Counted from the stretch's first letter, positions 1 to 7,916 are shown. The stretch is DNA of 64,000 nt from Nocardia aurantia (GCF_009604425.1 NZ_WEGI01000006.1:434001-498000), one strand, 5' to 3'. Notes: a model not told the origin generated them from the sequence alone. Program-made: numbers and translations.

Positions 1-357
1 CCCGCTGCCGTGAACCCCGAGGCCGAATACGACAAGGCGGTCGGCGCGCTGACCGGCGCGTTCAGCAACGCCAATCACGACGGCACCCTGTTCGGCACCG
101 CCGCGGGCGTGGTGATCGGCTGCCCACTCGGCGCGATCACCGGCGGCACCCTCACCGCCCTGGTGTCGGCCGGTGCGCTGACCCCGGTCGGCGTGGTCGG
201 CGGCTGCATCCTCGGCGGCGTGACCCTCGGCGGTCTCGGCGGCACCTTCGCCGGCGCGATCACCGGATTCCCGGCGCTGGCCGACGCGGCGGGCCAGCAG
301 TACAACCACCTGCACTCCGAGGGCCTGATCTCGGCCCCGCTCACCACCAACCAGTAG
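1..357 (+). CDS. Secreted glycine-rich hydrophobic protein (5' end missing)
   Basis: The reading frame is open from base 1, so the GTG at 10 is probably internal and the start lies left of the window. The visible 118 residues are hydrophobic, rich in Gly, Ala and Val, and carry two cysteines in the motifs GCPLGAIT and GGCILGG. They align throughout with the C-terminal half of the protein encoded at 380-1048 (AVNP / VANP, GCPxGAIT, ALT-P-G, GGC), so the two are tandem paralogs 22 bases apart. The small-residue spacing resembles glycine-zipper membrane segments. No catalytic motif is visible and I assign no function. Confidence 0.75.
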   Translation, partial: PAAVNPEAEYDKAVGALTGAFSNANHDGTLFGTAAGVVIGCPLGAITGGTLTALVSAGALTPVGVVGGCILGGVTLGGLGGTFAGAITGFPALADAAGQQYNHLHSEGLISAPLTTNQ

Positions 358-379
358 TCCCACCGCGAAAGAGCCTGCA

Positions 380-1048
380 ATGAAGCACATCACGCACACG
401 GTGGCGGTGACCGCGCTCGCCGCCGTCGCCCTGACGGTCGCCGGTGGCGCCGCCCACGCCGACGCCACCCAGTCCACCGACACCGACAAACTGACCGTCC
501 AGGTGGCCCCCGGTGTCTCCTTCACCGGCGCCGCCTCCGACGGCTCCTCGGTCCTCGCCACTCCCGCGGGCACGGTGACCACCCGCGACGGCCAGGTCGC
601 GGTGCAGGACGCCGCCGGTGTCCCGATGCTCGGCGCCCCCCTGGAAACGGTCGCGAACAACACCGACATCGCCGCCGGCACAGCCGCGCCCGAACCGGTC
701 GCCAACCCGGGTGACCCGCTCGGCAACCTGAACGCCGCCTGGCACGCGGCCGGCGCCTACACCGGCCTGGCCGCCGGCGTCGGCGGCACCGCGGGCGCTC
801 TGATCGGCACCGTCGTCGGCTGCCCGATCGGCGCGATCACCCTGGGCAGCATGGCAACCGTGATGTCCGCCGCCGCCCTGACCGTCCCCGGCATGATCGG
901 CGGCTGCCTCGCCGGCGCCGCCACCACCGCCGCCTTCGGCGGCATGATCGGCAGCGTCGCCGTCGGCCTCCCGGTCGGTCTCGCCGTCACCGCTCAGAAA
1001 TTCAACGAAATCCAGTCCGGGCACGCCCCTCCGGCTCCGCAACACTGA
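380..1048 (+). CDS. Secreted glycine-rich hydrophobic protein, tandem paralog
   Basis: This 222-residue protein starts at ATG 380 with a purine-rich AAAGAG upstream. A typical Sec signal peptide (Met-Lys, hydrophobic core, AHA-DA cleavage region) covers about residues 1-29. Residues 30-110 are a polar Thr/Ala/Gly-rich domain. Residues about 125-205 form a long Gly/Ala hydrophobic segment with GCPIGAIT and GGCLAGA, the same motifs as the upstream partial gene. The two cysteines could form a disulfide after export. Such hydrophobic Gly-zipper segments can insert in membranes, which would fit an envelope or pore-type protein. That is inference; the family is not one I can name. Confidence 0.8.
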   Translation: MKHITHTVAVTALAAVALTVAGGAAHADATQSTDTDKLTVQVAPGVSFTGAASDGSSVLATPAGTVTTRDGQVAVQDAAGVPMLGAPLETVANNTDIAAGTAAPEPVANPGDPLGNLNAAWHAAGAYTGLAAGVGGTAGALIGTVVGCPIGAITLGSMATVMSAAALTVPGMIGGCLAGAATTAAFGGMIGSVAVGLPVGLAVTAQKFNEIQSGHAPPAPQH

Positions 1049-1049
1049 T

Positions 1050-1065
1050 CCCGCACTCTCGCGGG
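1050..1065 (+). terminator. Hairpin directly after the secreted-protein gene
   Basis: A perfect five-base stem CCCGC/GCGGG with a six-base loop follows the stop codon by two bases, and TTTCCCC follows the stem. It is a short, weak terminator-like structure that probably ends the tandem secreted-protein transcript. Confidence 0.45.
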
Positions 1066-1080
1066 TTTCCCCGAAAGACG

Positions 1081-1109
1081 GTGCCCCATCGATCATTTCG
1101 GTGGGGCAC
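1081..1109. repeat. GTGCCCC hairpin, copy 1
   Basis: A perfect eight-base inverted repeat GTGCCCCA/TGGGGCAC with a 13-base loop. Related GTGCC...GGCAC hairpins follow the Rpn nuclease gene (2158-2185) and its broken copy (2605-2631), so one member sits at each boundary of this duplicated unit. It may act as a bidirectional terminator. Confidence 0.5.
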
Positions 1110-1205
1110 AGTCGTCTCATGATGCGCGTGGGCACAGCACGAATATTCGCTCGCACACATTCCCAATTGCCTTTTTCGTTTCAAACACTTTCGCACACAA
1201 TACAA

Positions 1206-1234
1206 TTGGCGCAAACCGGCCGAGTCGGTATACA
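1206..1234 (+). promoter_or_regulatory. Promoter of the Rpn nuclease gene
   Basis: A -35-like TTGGCG (1206-1211) and a -10-like TATACA (1229-1234) are separated by exactly 17 bases. Transcription would start near 1240-1242, only a few bases before the GTG at 1245. No Shine-Dalgarno sequence precedes that codon, so the message is probably leaderless or nearly so. Confidence 0.5.
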
Positions 1235-1244
1235 GTCCCCGGCC

Positions 1245-2135
1245 GTGGCCAACACACTCCAGCACGAATTCCTGATACACCTCTTCCGGTCCAACACGGA
1301 TTTGGCGGCGCTACTCCTCCGGCGGTACCTCGGCGTCGAGGTGCCGAGCTACTCGACCGCGGTATCGGGTTCCGAGGATGCGACCGAGATAGCCCCGCAA
1401 CCCACGGTCCGCAAAAGCGACGCCGTCATAATCCATTTGCACGAACAATCCGACCGACCGCCGATCTGGGCTGTGGTCATCGAGGTGCAGCGCAAGTCGG
1501 ACACCAACAAGCGCTGGGTCTGGCCGCTGTACCACGCCCGGATCCGCCACCGCTACCGCTGTCCCACCACTCTGCTGGTGGTCAGCCCGACCGAGACGAC
1601 GGCCGAACAGTGTCGCATGCGCATAGACACCGGCCAGCCGCAATCATTCTGGTCGCCTCTGGTCACCACGCCACGAAGGTTGAAGATCAAGTACACCGAC
1701 ACGACCGGCGAGCCCGAACTGGCGGTTCTGGCCGCAATAGGGCATGCCAACGATCCCGATATCAATGCCGCACTCGATCATCTCGGCACCGAGCTGGCGA
1801 AGTTGGCGGCGACCACCCCACAGCGCGCGCAAGCGTATGCTGATGGAGTCCTCGACGCATTGACCGGCCCCGCTCGGAATCTCTGGAGGGAAAAAATGAC
1901 TGCCAGCGTGTATCGCTACCAGACCGACTTCGCGCAGGGCTACGTCGCCGAGGGCAAAGCCGAGGGCAAAGCCGAGGGCAAAGCCGAAGCGATCCTCATG
2001 TTCCTCAAATACCGCCACGTAGCGGTTTCCGACAGCGACGAGCAGCGAATCAGGTCCTGCACTGACCCCGACCAACTCGACAAGTGGGTCGCACGTGCCG
2101 TCGACGCGGCAACAGCCGAAGAACTGTTCGCGTAA
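1245..2135 (+). CDS. Rpn / PD-(D/E)XK nuclease family protein
   Basis: The protein (296 residues from GTG 1245) resembles the Rpn/YhgA-like family of PD-(D/E)XK nucleases, which promote DNA cleavage or recombination. The likely active-site set is Asp59 in KSDAV and Glu80/Gln82 in VIEVQ, followed by a conserved aromatic stretch (WVWPLYH). The C-terminus is a charged helix with an EGKA tandem repeat and a short helical tail. The frame extends further upstream to 1101, but conservation-like sequence begins at ANTLQHEF and a promoter overlaps that extension, so 1245 is preferred. Base composition is visibly less GC-rich than the neighbours, consistent with horizontal acquisition. A 3' fragment duplicate follows. 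Confidence 0.75.
   Translation: MANTLQHEFLIHLFRSNTDLAALLLRRYLGVEVPSYSTAVSGSEDATEIAPQPTVRKSDAVIIHLHEQSDRPPIWAVVIEVQRKSDTNKRWVWPLYHARIRHRYRCPTTLLVVSPTETTAEQCRMRIDTGQPQSFWSPLVTTPRRLKIKYTDTTGEPELAVLAAIGHANDPDINAALDHLGTELAKLAATTPQRAQAYADGVLDALTGPARNLWREKMTASVYRYQTDFAQGYVAEGKAEGKAEGKAEAILMFLKYRHVAVSDSDEQRIRSCTDPDQLDKWVARAVDAATAEELFA
1947..1982 (+). repeat. 12-bp tandem repeat coding EGKA x3
   Basis: Three exact copies of GCCGAGGGCAAA run in frame inside the Rpn gene and encode AEGK repeats in its C-terminal helix. Slippage here would change protein length by four residues without a frameshift. Confidence 0.85.
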
Positions 2136-2157
2136 CCACCCACCCACTCGAAACACT

Positions 2158-2185
2158 GTGCCTCGCCGACGCTTCGGCGGGGCAC
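2158..2185 (+). terminator. GTGCCTC hairpin after the Rpn gene, copy 2
   Basis: A 12-base stem (GTGCCTCGCCGA against TCGGCGGGGCAC, one G-T pair) with loop CGCT lies 22 bases after the stop codon. CGTTGTTT follows it. It is probably the terminator of the Rpn gene and belongs to the same hairpin set as 1081-1109. Confidence 0.6.
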
Positions 2186-2314
2186 CGTTGTTTCGATGTG
2201 CTGAATCGAATATTCAGCTTGGGTGCTGCACGGTTCGAATAATTCACCGTAACTCGGTGCGGCACAAACCAATCAGCACCTCGAGCGGTACCGTACGAGA
2301 ATTCTGGAGAAAAT

Positions 2315-2584
2315 TTGAGCGACCCTGAATGGCACTACCGGAGCGATTTTGCCCGGGGCCTTCACAGCGCCGGTAGAATCGCCGGCAGAGCCGCACTCCT
2401 GACCGACGACCAAGCCAGGGCCGCGATTCTCGCGGAGGTTGTCCTGATGATCCTCAGACTCCTCCACATAGAGTATTGCGCCAGCGACGAGCACCGAATC
2501 AGGTCCTGCACCGATGTCGACCAACTCAACAAGTGGATGGAGCGTGCTTTCAAGGTGAGAGAAGTTGATGAGATACTCAGGTGA
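2315..2584 (+). pseudogene. Duplicated 3' fragment of the Rpn gene
   Basis: An 89-codon frame starts at TTG 2315. Its product matches only the C-terminus of the Rpn protein: SDFARG against TDFAQG, then the nearly identical block HRIRSCTDVDQLNKW against QRIRSCTDPDQLDKW. The nuclease domain is absent. Weak similarity to the upstream gene (EFWRK against NLWRE) continues just before the start but in another frame, so the fragment is frameshifted and degenerate. A GGAGA precedes the TTG, so a short peptide might still be made. It is most simply a decaying tandem duplication. Confidence 0.65.
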
Positions 2585-2604
2585 CCTCGCGCCACGTTGA
2601 ACAG

Positions 2605-2631
2605 GTGCACCGCTGTTTTCCGGCGTGGCAC
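2605..2631. repeat. Degenerate GTGC hairpin, copy 3
   Basis: GTGCACCGCTG and CGGCGTGGCAC surround a TTTTC loop. The arms pair imperfectly but match the ends of the hairpin after the intact Rpn gene, which supports duplication of gene end plus hairpin as one unit. Confidence 0.35.
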
Positions 2632-2644
2632 ATCTGCTTCTCGG

Positions 2645-3553
2645 TCAGATTTGCGCCAAGGCTCGGTGCAGCCAATTCAAAGCGGCTCCGGTGGTTGTCG
2701 TCGTAATGGTTCTGTCGGTCAGGGTCCAGTATCGGCGGATGCGCGGGTCGGCATCGTTCGCGCTGTGCAGGATTCGTTGCCGGAAGCCGGGGGTGTCGGC
2801 TTCGCGGCGGGCGGTGGCGTGGGCGGCGACGAAGCGGTCCAGTTCGGGTCCCGGCCGGGGTGGGATGCCGGCGGTGAGGAGTGGGTCCACGGCTGCGCAG
2901 GCTTCGGCGAGTCCGGTGAGGAGTTGCCGAGGGTGACGGATTGCGGCGGGGTCGGATCGCCACAGCTGGCGCGAGATCGCCGGGGCCAATGCGGGATCGG
3001 TTGCGGCGCAGACCAGTTCGGCGTAAGCGAGCACCTGCTCGGGGGTCGGGTTCACTGGTGGATTCGGGATGTTCATGGTGACGAAGCCGTCGAACATGGT
3101 CGCCGGGGCGGCCGTCAGTTGCGCGCGCCAGAATGTGACGAGAGTGTCGTGTGCGCGGTGCCGGTCACCCATAGCGGTGAGTAGGTCCAGGCGTTCGGTT
3201 CGGGTGGCCGGTGACGCGTCGTGTGCCGCGGCCAAAGAGGCTCGGCGCCAGAGCAGTTCGTTCAGTTCGGCGTTCAGCGTGGCTTGTTCGGCGGCAAGAG
3301 CATCCTTGATCGGTACCTCGTCGTTCAGGACGGCGGTGATCGTGGTCAGGCCGAGGCCCAGTGCGCGCAGGCGGCGCACCGACCTCAGCCGGTCCACTGC
3401 CGCCTGATCGAACAGGCGGTGGTTGCCGGTGCTGCGGCGGGGGTGGATCAGGCCTTCGTCGCAGTAGAAGCGGATGGTGCGCACCGGTATATCGGTCAGG
3501 CGGCCCAGTTCGCCGATACCGATCAGCTGATCGCGACGTATGAGCTCGGTCAC
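2645..3553 (-). CDS. MerR family transcriptional regulator
   Basis: The N-terminal 75 residues are a MerR winged helix-turn-helix: IGELGRLTDIPVRTIRFY followed by the DEGL and NHRLFD wing elements. A helical dimerisation segment and a C-terminal effector domain of about 190 residues without recognisable cysteine ligands follow. That suggests a small-molecule rather than metal sensor. GTG 3553 is chosen because GGAGG lies 11 bases upstream; GTG 3571 is in frame but poorly supplied. The gene diverges from the TIGR03083-type gene at 3626, with about 70 bases between them, so it probably controls that neighbour. Confidence 0.85.
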   Translation of the reverse strand: MTELIRRDQLIGIGELGRLTDIPVRTIRFYCDEGLIHPRRSTGNHRLFDQAAVDRLRSVRRLRALGLGLTTITAVLNDEVPIKDALAAEQATLNAELNELLWRRASLAAAHDASPATRTERLDLLTAMGDRHRAHDTLVTFWRAQLTAAPATMFDGFVTMNIPNPPVNPTPEQVLAYAELVCAATDPALAPAISRQLWRSDPAAIRHPRQLLTGLAEACAAVDPLLTAGIPPRPGPELDRFVAAHATARREADTPGFRQRILHSANDADPRIRRYWTLTDRTITTTTTGAALNWLHRALAQI

Positions 3554-3625
3554 AATTGCTGGAACCTCCACCCGGCTGGAATTCCTACCCTACTGGAACA
3601 CGCACCGGGAGAAGGAGCTACGCGG

Positions 3626-4285
3626 ATGTCCGCTACATCGATGACCACCGAGCAGATCTGGGCGGCGGTCGACGCCGAACGCGCAAGCCTTGCCGAGATG
3701 CTCGCGGCGCTGCCCGAAAGCGATTGGGATCGGCCGTCGCTGTGTGACGACTGGCGGGTGCGCGATGTCGTCGCGCATCTGGTGTTGTCGTCCCGGCCGA
3801 CGATCGGGTGGCTGCTGTTCAATGTGGCGCGTGCCCGTGGCAATCTCGATCGGGCGATCCGGGATACCGCCATCCGGCGCGCCGGCACTCGCACCAGCGC
3901 CCAGCTTCTCGCCGAGCTCCGCGACACCGTTGGCGCTCGCGCCACTCCGGCCGGCACGACTCCGGACGATCGGCTCATGGATGTTCTGGTACACGGGCAG
4001 GACATCGCGGTACCGCTGGGACTCGTGCGCACCGTGCCGGTCGCCGCCGCGCGATGCGCGCTGGACCGGCTCTGGCACACCCGCGCGCCGTCCCACGCCC
4101 GCAAGCGATTCGACGGTTACCGGCTCGCGGCCACCGACACCGAGTGGATGGCCGGTGACGGTCCGGTCATCGAGGGTTCGGTCGCCGCTCTGCTGATGGT
4201 GTCGACCGGACGCGATGTCGCGATCGATCAGCTCACGGGGGCGGGATCGGCGCGATGGCGGACATCCGGGTCCGCCTCCGCCTGA
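3626..4285 (+). CDS. TIGR03083-type maleylpyruvate isomerase/DinB-like protein
   Basis: The 219-residue protein begins at ATG 3626 behind GGAGAAGGAG. Residues 10-50 carry the actinobacterial TIGR03083 signature: W-x2-V-x2-ER, DWDRPSLCDDWRVRDVVAHL. The family shares the four-helix DinB/mycothiol-dependent maleylpyruvate isomerase N-terminal fold, with a conserved His (here in VAHLV) as metal ligand. A second histidine lies in VHGQDIAVPLG. The substrate is unknown; a mycothiol- or metal-dependent reaction is the family expectation. It is divergently transcribed from the MerR gene and probably regulated by it. Confidence 0.75.
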   Translation: MSATSMTTEQIWAAVDAERASLAEMLAALPESDWDRPSLCDDWRVRDVVAHLVLSSRPTIGWLLFNVARARGNLDRAIRDTAIRRAGTRTSAQLLAELRDTVGARATPAGTTPDDRLMDVLVHGQDIAVPLGLVRTVPVAAARCALDRLWHTRAPSHARKRFDGYRLAATDTEWMAGDGPVIEGSVAALLMVSTGRDVAIDQLTGAGSARWRTSGSASA

Positions 4286-4301
4286 CCCGTCGCGCTGCGA
4301 C

Positions 4302-4351
4302 GTCCGCCGAGGCCGATCGGAATTGCTTGTCACACAGACGGTTCGGCGGAC
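4302..4351. terminator. Inverted repeat between convergent genes
   Basis: GTCCGCCGA (4302-4310) and TCGGCGGAC (4343-4351) are perfect nine-base inverted arms. They lie between the convergent TIGR03083-type gene and the tannase gene, where a bidirectional terminator would be expected. The loop is long (32 bases) and there is no U-tract. Confidence 0.35.
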
Positions 4352-4363
4352 ACGGGTCGACTT

Positions 4364-6211
4364 CTACGGGTGGGTGCGATTGCAGGACAGTTCGCGACCG
4401 TCGGAGGTGCACCAGAGTTGGTAGCCGGAGCGGAAATCGCCGCCGCCCCATTTGTAGTGGTCGTCGTGGGGCTGGGGAAGGATCGCGGCGTAGTTGGCGG
4501 CGTTGTTGCGGTCGCCGGAGCCCTTGTACGCGGTCTGGGTGGGGTACGGGTAGACCGGGCGGGCGGTGACGGGGCGGGCGTTCGGATCCTGTTGCGTGAG
4601 AGGGCCACTGGTGGCGGTGCGGCCGTCGCTGTCGGCGGTGGTCTTGGTGGCGATCACGGCGTTGGGGGTCCGGTCGCGTTCGGTCCAGTCGAGCAGGGGG
4701 GTCAACAGGTCGGTGTGGCTGGGGCCGTAGCCACCCTGGCAGTGGAACATGCCGGGGAACATGTAGAGGCGGTAGAAGCCGTCGGCGATCTGCTTGCCGA
4801 GTTTGTCGATCACGGCCTGGCGGTACGTAATCGAGCCCACCGGGGGGATGTAGCCGTCGGACCAGCCGTGCCACTGGATGAGTTTGCCGCCGCGCTGCGC
4901 GAAGGCGGACAGGTCGGGATCGGTGGCGTCGTAGAGGCCGCCGACCGATTCCAGGTAGCCCTTCAGGTTGTCGACGGTGAAGACCGATTCGTCGATCACC
5001 TTGCCCGGGTCGGGTTTCCAGGTGCCGAGCCAGCGCAGGAAGCCGGCACCGATGCGGTATGTCAGGATCTGTTCGCGGCGCTGGCCGTCGCGCGGGACGA
5101 TCAGGCCCACCCATTGCGGTTCGGAGCCGATCGCTTCGCCGCCGGTGTACAGGTGAGTGCCACCGGAATCGACCACGCCGGTGTAGATCTTGCGCACCAC
5201 GTCGACCTGTTCGCCGGTCAGGCAGTCGGGACGGTCCGGCCCGTCGGGGCACGCGATACTGCCCGGATCGAAATCGCACGAGCGCGGATCCTGGATGGTG
5301 CCGGCGCCGAGATCGGGATCGGCACACTCCCGGATCACCGCGTCGTGCAGCACGTCCACCTTGGCGGCGGGCAGGATCACCGAACCGTCGGGCCGGAAGT
5401 CGACCGTCGACAGGTACGCCTCCTCGAAACCGTTCAGCGCGGTCTGGTTGAAGGCGGCCGCGCCGGCCAGGACGCCGTCGAAGTCGGTGGGGTAGCGCTG
5501 CGCCTCCATCAGGGCTTCGCGGCCACCGTCGGAGCAGCCGTCGTAATACGAATAGCGCGGCGCCGCACCGTAGAACGCGGTGATCACGGCCTTCGCGGCG
5601 GCGGCGAAGACATGCTCGGAGCGGTAGCCGAAATCGACCTTCAGTTGTGGATCGGTGGCCCAGACGTCGACCGGACCGGTGTCGCGGTGGCCCTGGTCGT
5701 CCTGGCCGACCACCATGGTGCCGTCGGTCAGCGGCGCGCAGCCGGTGCTGATCGGTGACCGCAGCGCCAGGTTGATCACGCCGCAGTAGCCGCCACAACC
5801 CTGTTGCAGGTAGCGGCCGCGGTAGGTGGTGGTCGGCAGTCGCAGCTCGAATCCGATCTGCGGTTCCACGAAGCCGACCACCTGGCAGTAGTCGTAAGGG
5901 GTGCTGTCACTCTTCGACACCATCGTCGCCAGCGCGATCGAGACCGCGCCCTCGGTCAGCCGGCTGAAGTCGTGGGTGCTCAGGTCGGGACAGCCCATCC
6001 GCGGAATCTGTACCGGCAGTTCCTCCCCCGCGGCCAGTCGCGGCACCGACGGCGGCGGGGCCGGGGGCGCGGTCGTCACCCCGGGCGAGGCGGGCGGCGG
6101 GGCCGGGGCATGGCCGGACGAGCACCCGGTGACCGCCACCAGCACGCCGGTCAGGGCGGCCGCGACCAGCACGAGCCACCGCATCCGCTGCGGACCGGGG
6201 AAACCCTGCAT
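4364..6211 (-). CDS. Tannase/feruloyl esterase family lipoprotein
   Basis: This 615-residue protein has a lipoprotein signal ending LVAVTGC-S (Cys30) and a Pro-rich linker, so it should be anchored outside the cytoplasmic membrane. The body belongs to the tannase/feruloyl esterase family (PF07519). It has the nucleophile elbow YDGCSDGG (Cys226-Ser227), an acidic residue in WHGWSDG (Asp452) and MFHCQGG (His490-Cys491). These form the CS-D-HC arrangement of the family, where a disulfide ties Ser and His together. A Cys/Asp-rich insertion at about 296-335 is the lid region. It would release an aromatic acid from an ester, fitting the transporter and ring-cleavage genes upstream. ATG 6184 (RWLVLV) is an alternative start. 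Confidence 0.85.
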   Translation of the reverse strand: MQGFPGPQRMRWLVLVAAALTGVLVAVTGCSSGHAPAPPPASPGVTTAPPAPPPSVPRLAAGEELPVQIPRMGCPDLSTHDFSRLTEGAVSIALATMVSKSDSTPYDYCQVVGFVEPQIGFELRLPTTTYRGRYLQQGCGGYCGVINLALRSPISTGCAPLTDGTMVVGQDDQGHRDTGPVDVWATDPQLKVDFGYRSEHVFAAAAKAVITAFYGAAPRYSYYDGCSDGGREALMEAQRYPTDFDGVLAGAAAFNQTALNGFEEAYLSTVDFRPDGSVILPAAKVDVLHDAVIRECADPDLGAGTIQDPRSCDFDPGSIACPDGPDRPDCLTGEQVDVVRKIYTGVVDSGGTHLYTGGEAIGSEPQWVGLIVPRDGQRREQILTYRIGAGFLRWLGTWKPDPGKVIDESVFTVDNLKGYLESVGGLYDATDPDLSAFAQRGGKLIQWHGWSDGYIPPVGSITYRQAVIDKLGKQIADGFYRLYMFPGMFHCQGGYGPSHTDLLTPLLDWTERDRTPNAVIATKTTADSDGRTATSGPLTQQDPNARPVTARPVYPYPTQTAYKGSGDRNNAANYAAILPQPHDDHYKWGGGDFRSGYQLWCTSDGRELSCNRTHP

Positions 6212-6527
6212 GCTGCCTACCTGCCTGTGTCGAGAGTGGAGCCGACCGGCCGACGCGCCCCCAGGACCGCAATCGGCTCGACAGCACCATAGACCCAGAG
6301 TGGCCCGGATTCTCGAACCCGCCTGCGAAGGTTGCCCTACGACTCGGCTTTTCCTCCGGCGACCAGCCCACTGAAGCGGCCGGTTCGCCCCGTCGGCTCA
6401 CCCGGCTGTTCGCGGCCCGTCTCGATCCTGGACCGACGGAGCGAGGGAGCGCAGCGACTGAGCGGAGGAGGGAAGGATCGAGACTCAGGGGCCGCGAACC
6501 CGCCGGAGCGGAGCGGAGGCCGAAGAC
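6212..6527. other. Intergenic region upstream of the tannase gene
   Basis: About 316 bases without a credible gene. It should contain the tannase promoter, though no clear -35/-10 pair was found. Its main structure is the inverted repeat at 6409-6498, flanked by GAGCGGAGCGGAG-type sequence. Confidence 0.5.
6409..6498. repeat. Large imperfect inverted repeat
   Basis: TTCGCGGCCC + GTCTCGATCC (6409-6428) pairs with GGATCGAGAC + GGGCCGCGAA (6475-6498), with only a four-base CTCA insertion between the blocks of the right arm. The 46-base centre is purine-rich (GAGCGAGGGAGCGCAGCGA). The element sits after the transporter gene on the minus strand and could be a terminator or a dispersed intergenic repeat. 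Confidence 0.6.
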
Positions 6528-7823
6528 TCAGCCGTCCACTTCCGGGTTGCGGCGGACGAAGGAGATCATCACCACCGCGACCACTGCCGCGATCGCGAAC
6601 ACCCAGAATCCGGCCGTGTCGAAGCCGTGCGAGAGCAGCACACCGCCGAACCAGGGGCCGAAGATCGAGCCCCACCGGCCGACGCTGGACACCCAGCCCA
6701 GGGCGGTGGCCCGCACGCTCGGCAGATAGTAGGTGCTGGTGCCCGCGTAGATCAGTGTCTGCGCGCTGAACAGGAAGCCACCGGTCACGAACACGATCAC
6801 GTAGGTGACGAACTGTGAGGTGTGCGCCGCCAGCAGCGCGACGCCGATCGCGGTGCAGGAGAACCAGATCAGGGCGACCCGGCGCGGGCCGAAGCGGTCG
6901 GCCAGCGGGCCCGCGACCAGCATGCCGACGATGCCGCCGAGGTTGATCACCAGCAGGAAGCTGATGGCCGAGCCGAGGTTGTAGCCGTGGCCGCGCATCA
7001 TCGTCGGCAGCCATGTGTTCATGCCGTAGACCAGCAGCAGGCCGAAGAAGGATGCCACCCAGAACAGCAGCGTGGTGCCCCACACGGGGCGGGTGAACAG
7101 CTGCCGGACGTCGCCGCGGCGCTTCTCACCGCCGGCCTCGGGCGCGTAGAACTCCAGGGGCACACCGTATTTCGCGGCCTGGGCCTTCGCCTGCGCGGTG
7201 CGGCCGCTACTGATCAGGAAGGTCATCGACTCGGGCAGCAGGGCCCAGATCAACGGGACGGCCAGCAACGGGAGCGCGCCGAACCAATAGACCGAACGCC
7301 AGCCCAGGTGGTGCACCACCGACAGGGCCAGTCCGCCGGCCAGCGCGCCGCCGGCCTGGTGGGCCGTCATCACGAAGGTCACCGCGAGGTTCTTCTGGGC
7401 CGTCGGCGCGAACTCCTGGACCAGCGCGAGGCAGGTGGGCAGCAGGACGCCCAGACCGTAGCCGGAGATGAACCGGGCGACGCCGAATATGGGCACGGTG
7501 TGCGCGGCCGCGGCGCCGGCGGAGGCGAGCGCGAAGATCGTGACGCCACCCATCAGCGGCAACCGGCGGCCGATGCGGTCGTTGAGCAGACCGGCGGTCA
7601 GCGCGCCGAGCAGCATGCCGAGATTGGTGAAACTACCGATGTCGCCACCGGCGGCCTTGGTCAGGTGAAACGCCTTGTCGTCGAAGACTCCCGGCAGCAC
7701 CGCGCCGTAGACGAACAGGTCCAGGCCGTCCAGAAGGACCAGGAACCAGCACACCGCGATGACGCGGGTGGCCAGCCGGCCGACGGCGGGTGATGCGCCG
7801 CCACGCAGATCTAACGAGGACAA
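6528..7823 (-). CDS. MFS transporter, aromatic acid:H+ symporter type
   Basis: From TTG 7823 the protein has 431 residues, the usual length for the AAHS subfamily of the major facilitator superfamily, with 12 predicted membrane segments. Subfamily features include LLDGLDLFVYGAVLP in helix 1 (conserved Asp), GRRLPLM in the loop 2-3 signature and FISGYGLGVLLP in helix 4. It would import an aromatic acid across the plasma membrane, matching the esterase and dioxygenase genes. GAGGAAAGGG lies just before the TTG. The longer frame to 7934 would run across the promoter and operator and is rejected. Confidence 0.85.
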   Translation of the reverse strand: MSSLDLRGGASPAVGRLATRVIAVCWFLVLLDGLDLFVYGAVLPGVFDDKAFHLTKAAGGDIGSFTNLGMLLGALTAGLLNDRIGRRLPLMGGVTIFALASAGAAAAHTVPIFGVARFISGYGLGVLLPTCLALVQEFAPTAQKNLAVTFVMTAHQAGGALAGGLALSVVHHLGWRSVYWFGALPLLAVPLIWALLPESMTFLISSGRTAQAKAQAAKYGVPLEFYAPEAGGEKRRGDVRQLFTRPVWGTTLLFWVASFFGLLLVYGMNTWLPTMMRGHGYNLGSAISFLLVINLGGIVGMLVAGPLADRFGPRRVALIWFSCTAIGVALLAAHTSQFVTYVIVFVTGGFLFSAQTLIYAGTSTYYLPSVRATALGWVSSVGRWGSIFGPWFGGVLLSHGFDTAGFWVFAIAAVVAVVMISFVRRNPEVDG

Positions 7824-7863
7824 CCCTGTCCCTTTCCTCAGGAAACGAGCAACTGCGAGTGAG

Positions 7864-7891
7864 GCTATATTGTGTCCGAGATTGCGCGCAA
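7864..7891 (-). promoter_or_regulatory. Candidate promoter of the MFS gene
   Basis: On the minus strand TTGCGC (7886-7891) and TATAGC (7864-7869) are 16 bases apart, about 35-40 bases before the TTG start. The GntR-type operator at 7905-7916 lies just upstream of this pair. Confidence 0.35.
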
Positions 7892-7904
7892 GACCATGAA
7901 CACA

Positions 7905-7916
7905 ATTGTTGACAAT
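7905..7916. promoter_or_regulatory. GntR-type operator ATTGT-N2-ACAAT, copy A
   Basis: ATTGTTGACAAT is an inverted repeat with five-base arms and a two-base centre. The identical 12-mer on the opposite strand occurs at 12172-12183 before the dehydrogenase gene. FCD-subfamily GntR regulators commonly bind such short TTGT-N2-ACAA dyads, and one is encoded at 12632-13294. Confidence 0.65.

Noticed and set aside
4370..5758. Long plus-strand open frame (462 codons) opposite the tannase gene
   Set aside because: It is antisense to a protein with complete catalytic motifs, its product is Gly/Val/Asp-rich without domains, and it follows the high-GC third-position pattern of a shadow frame.
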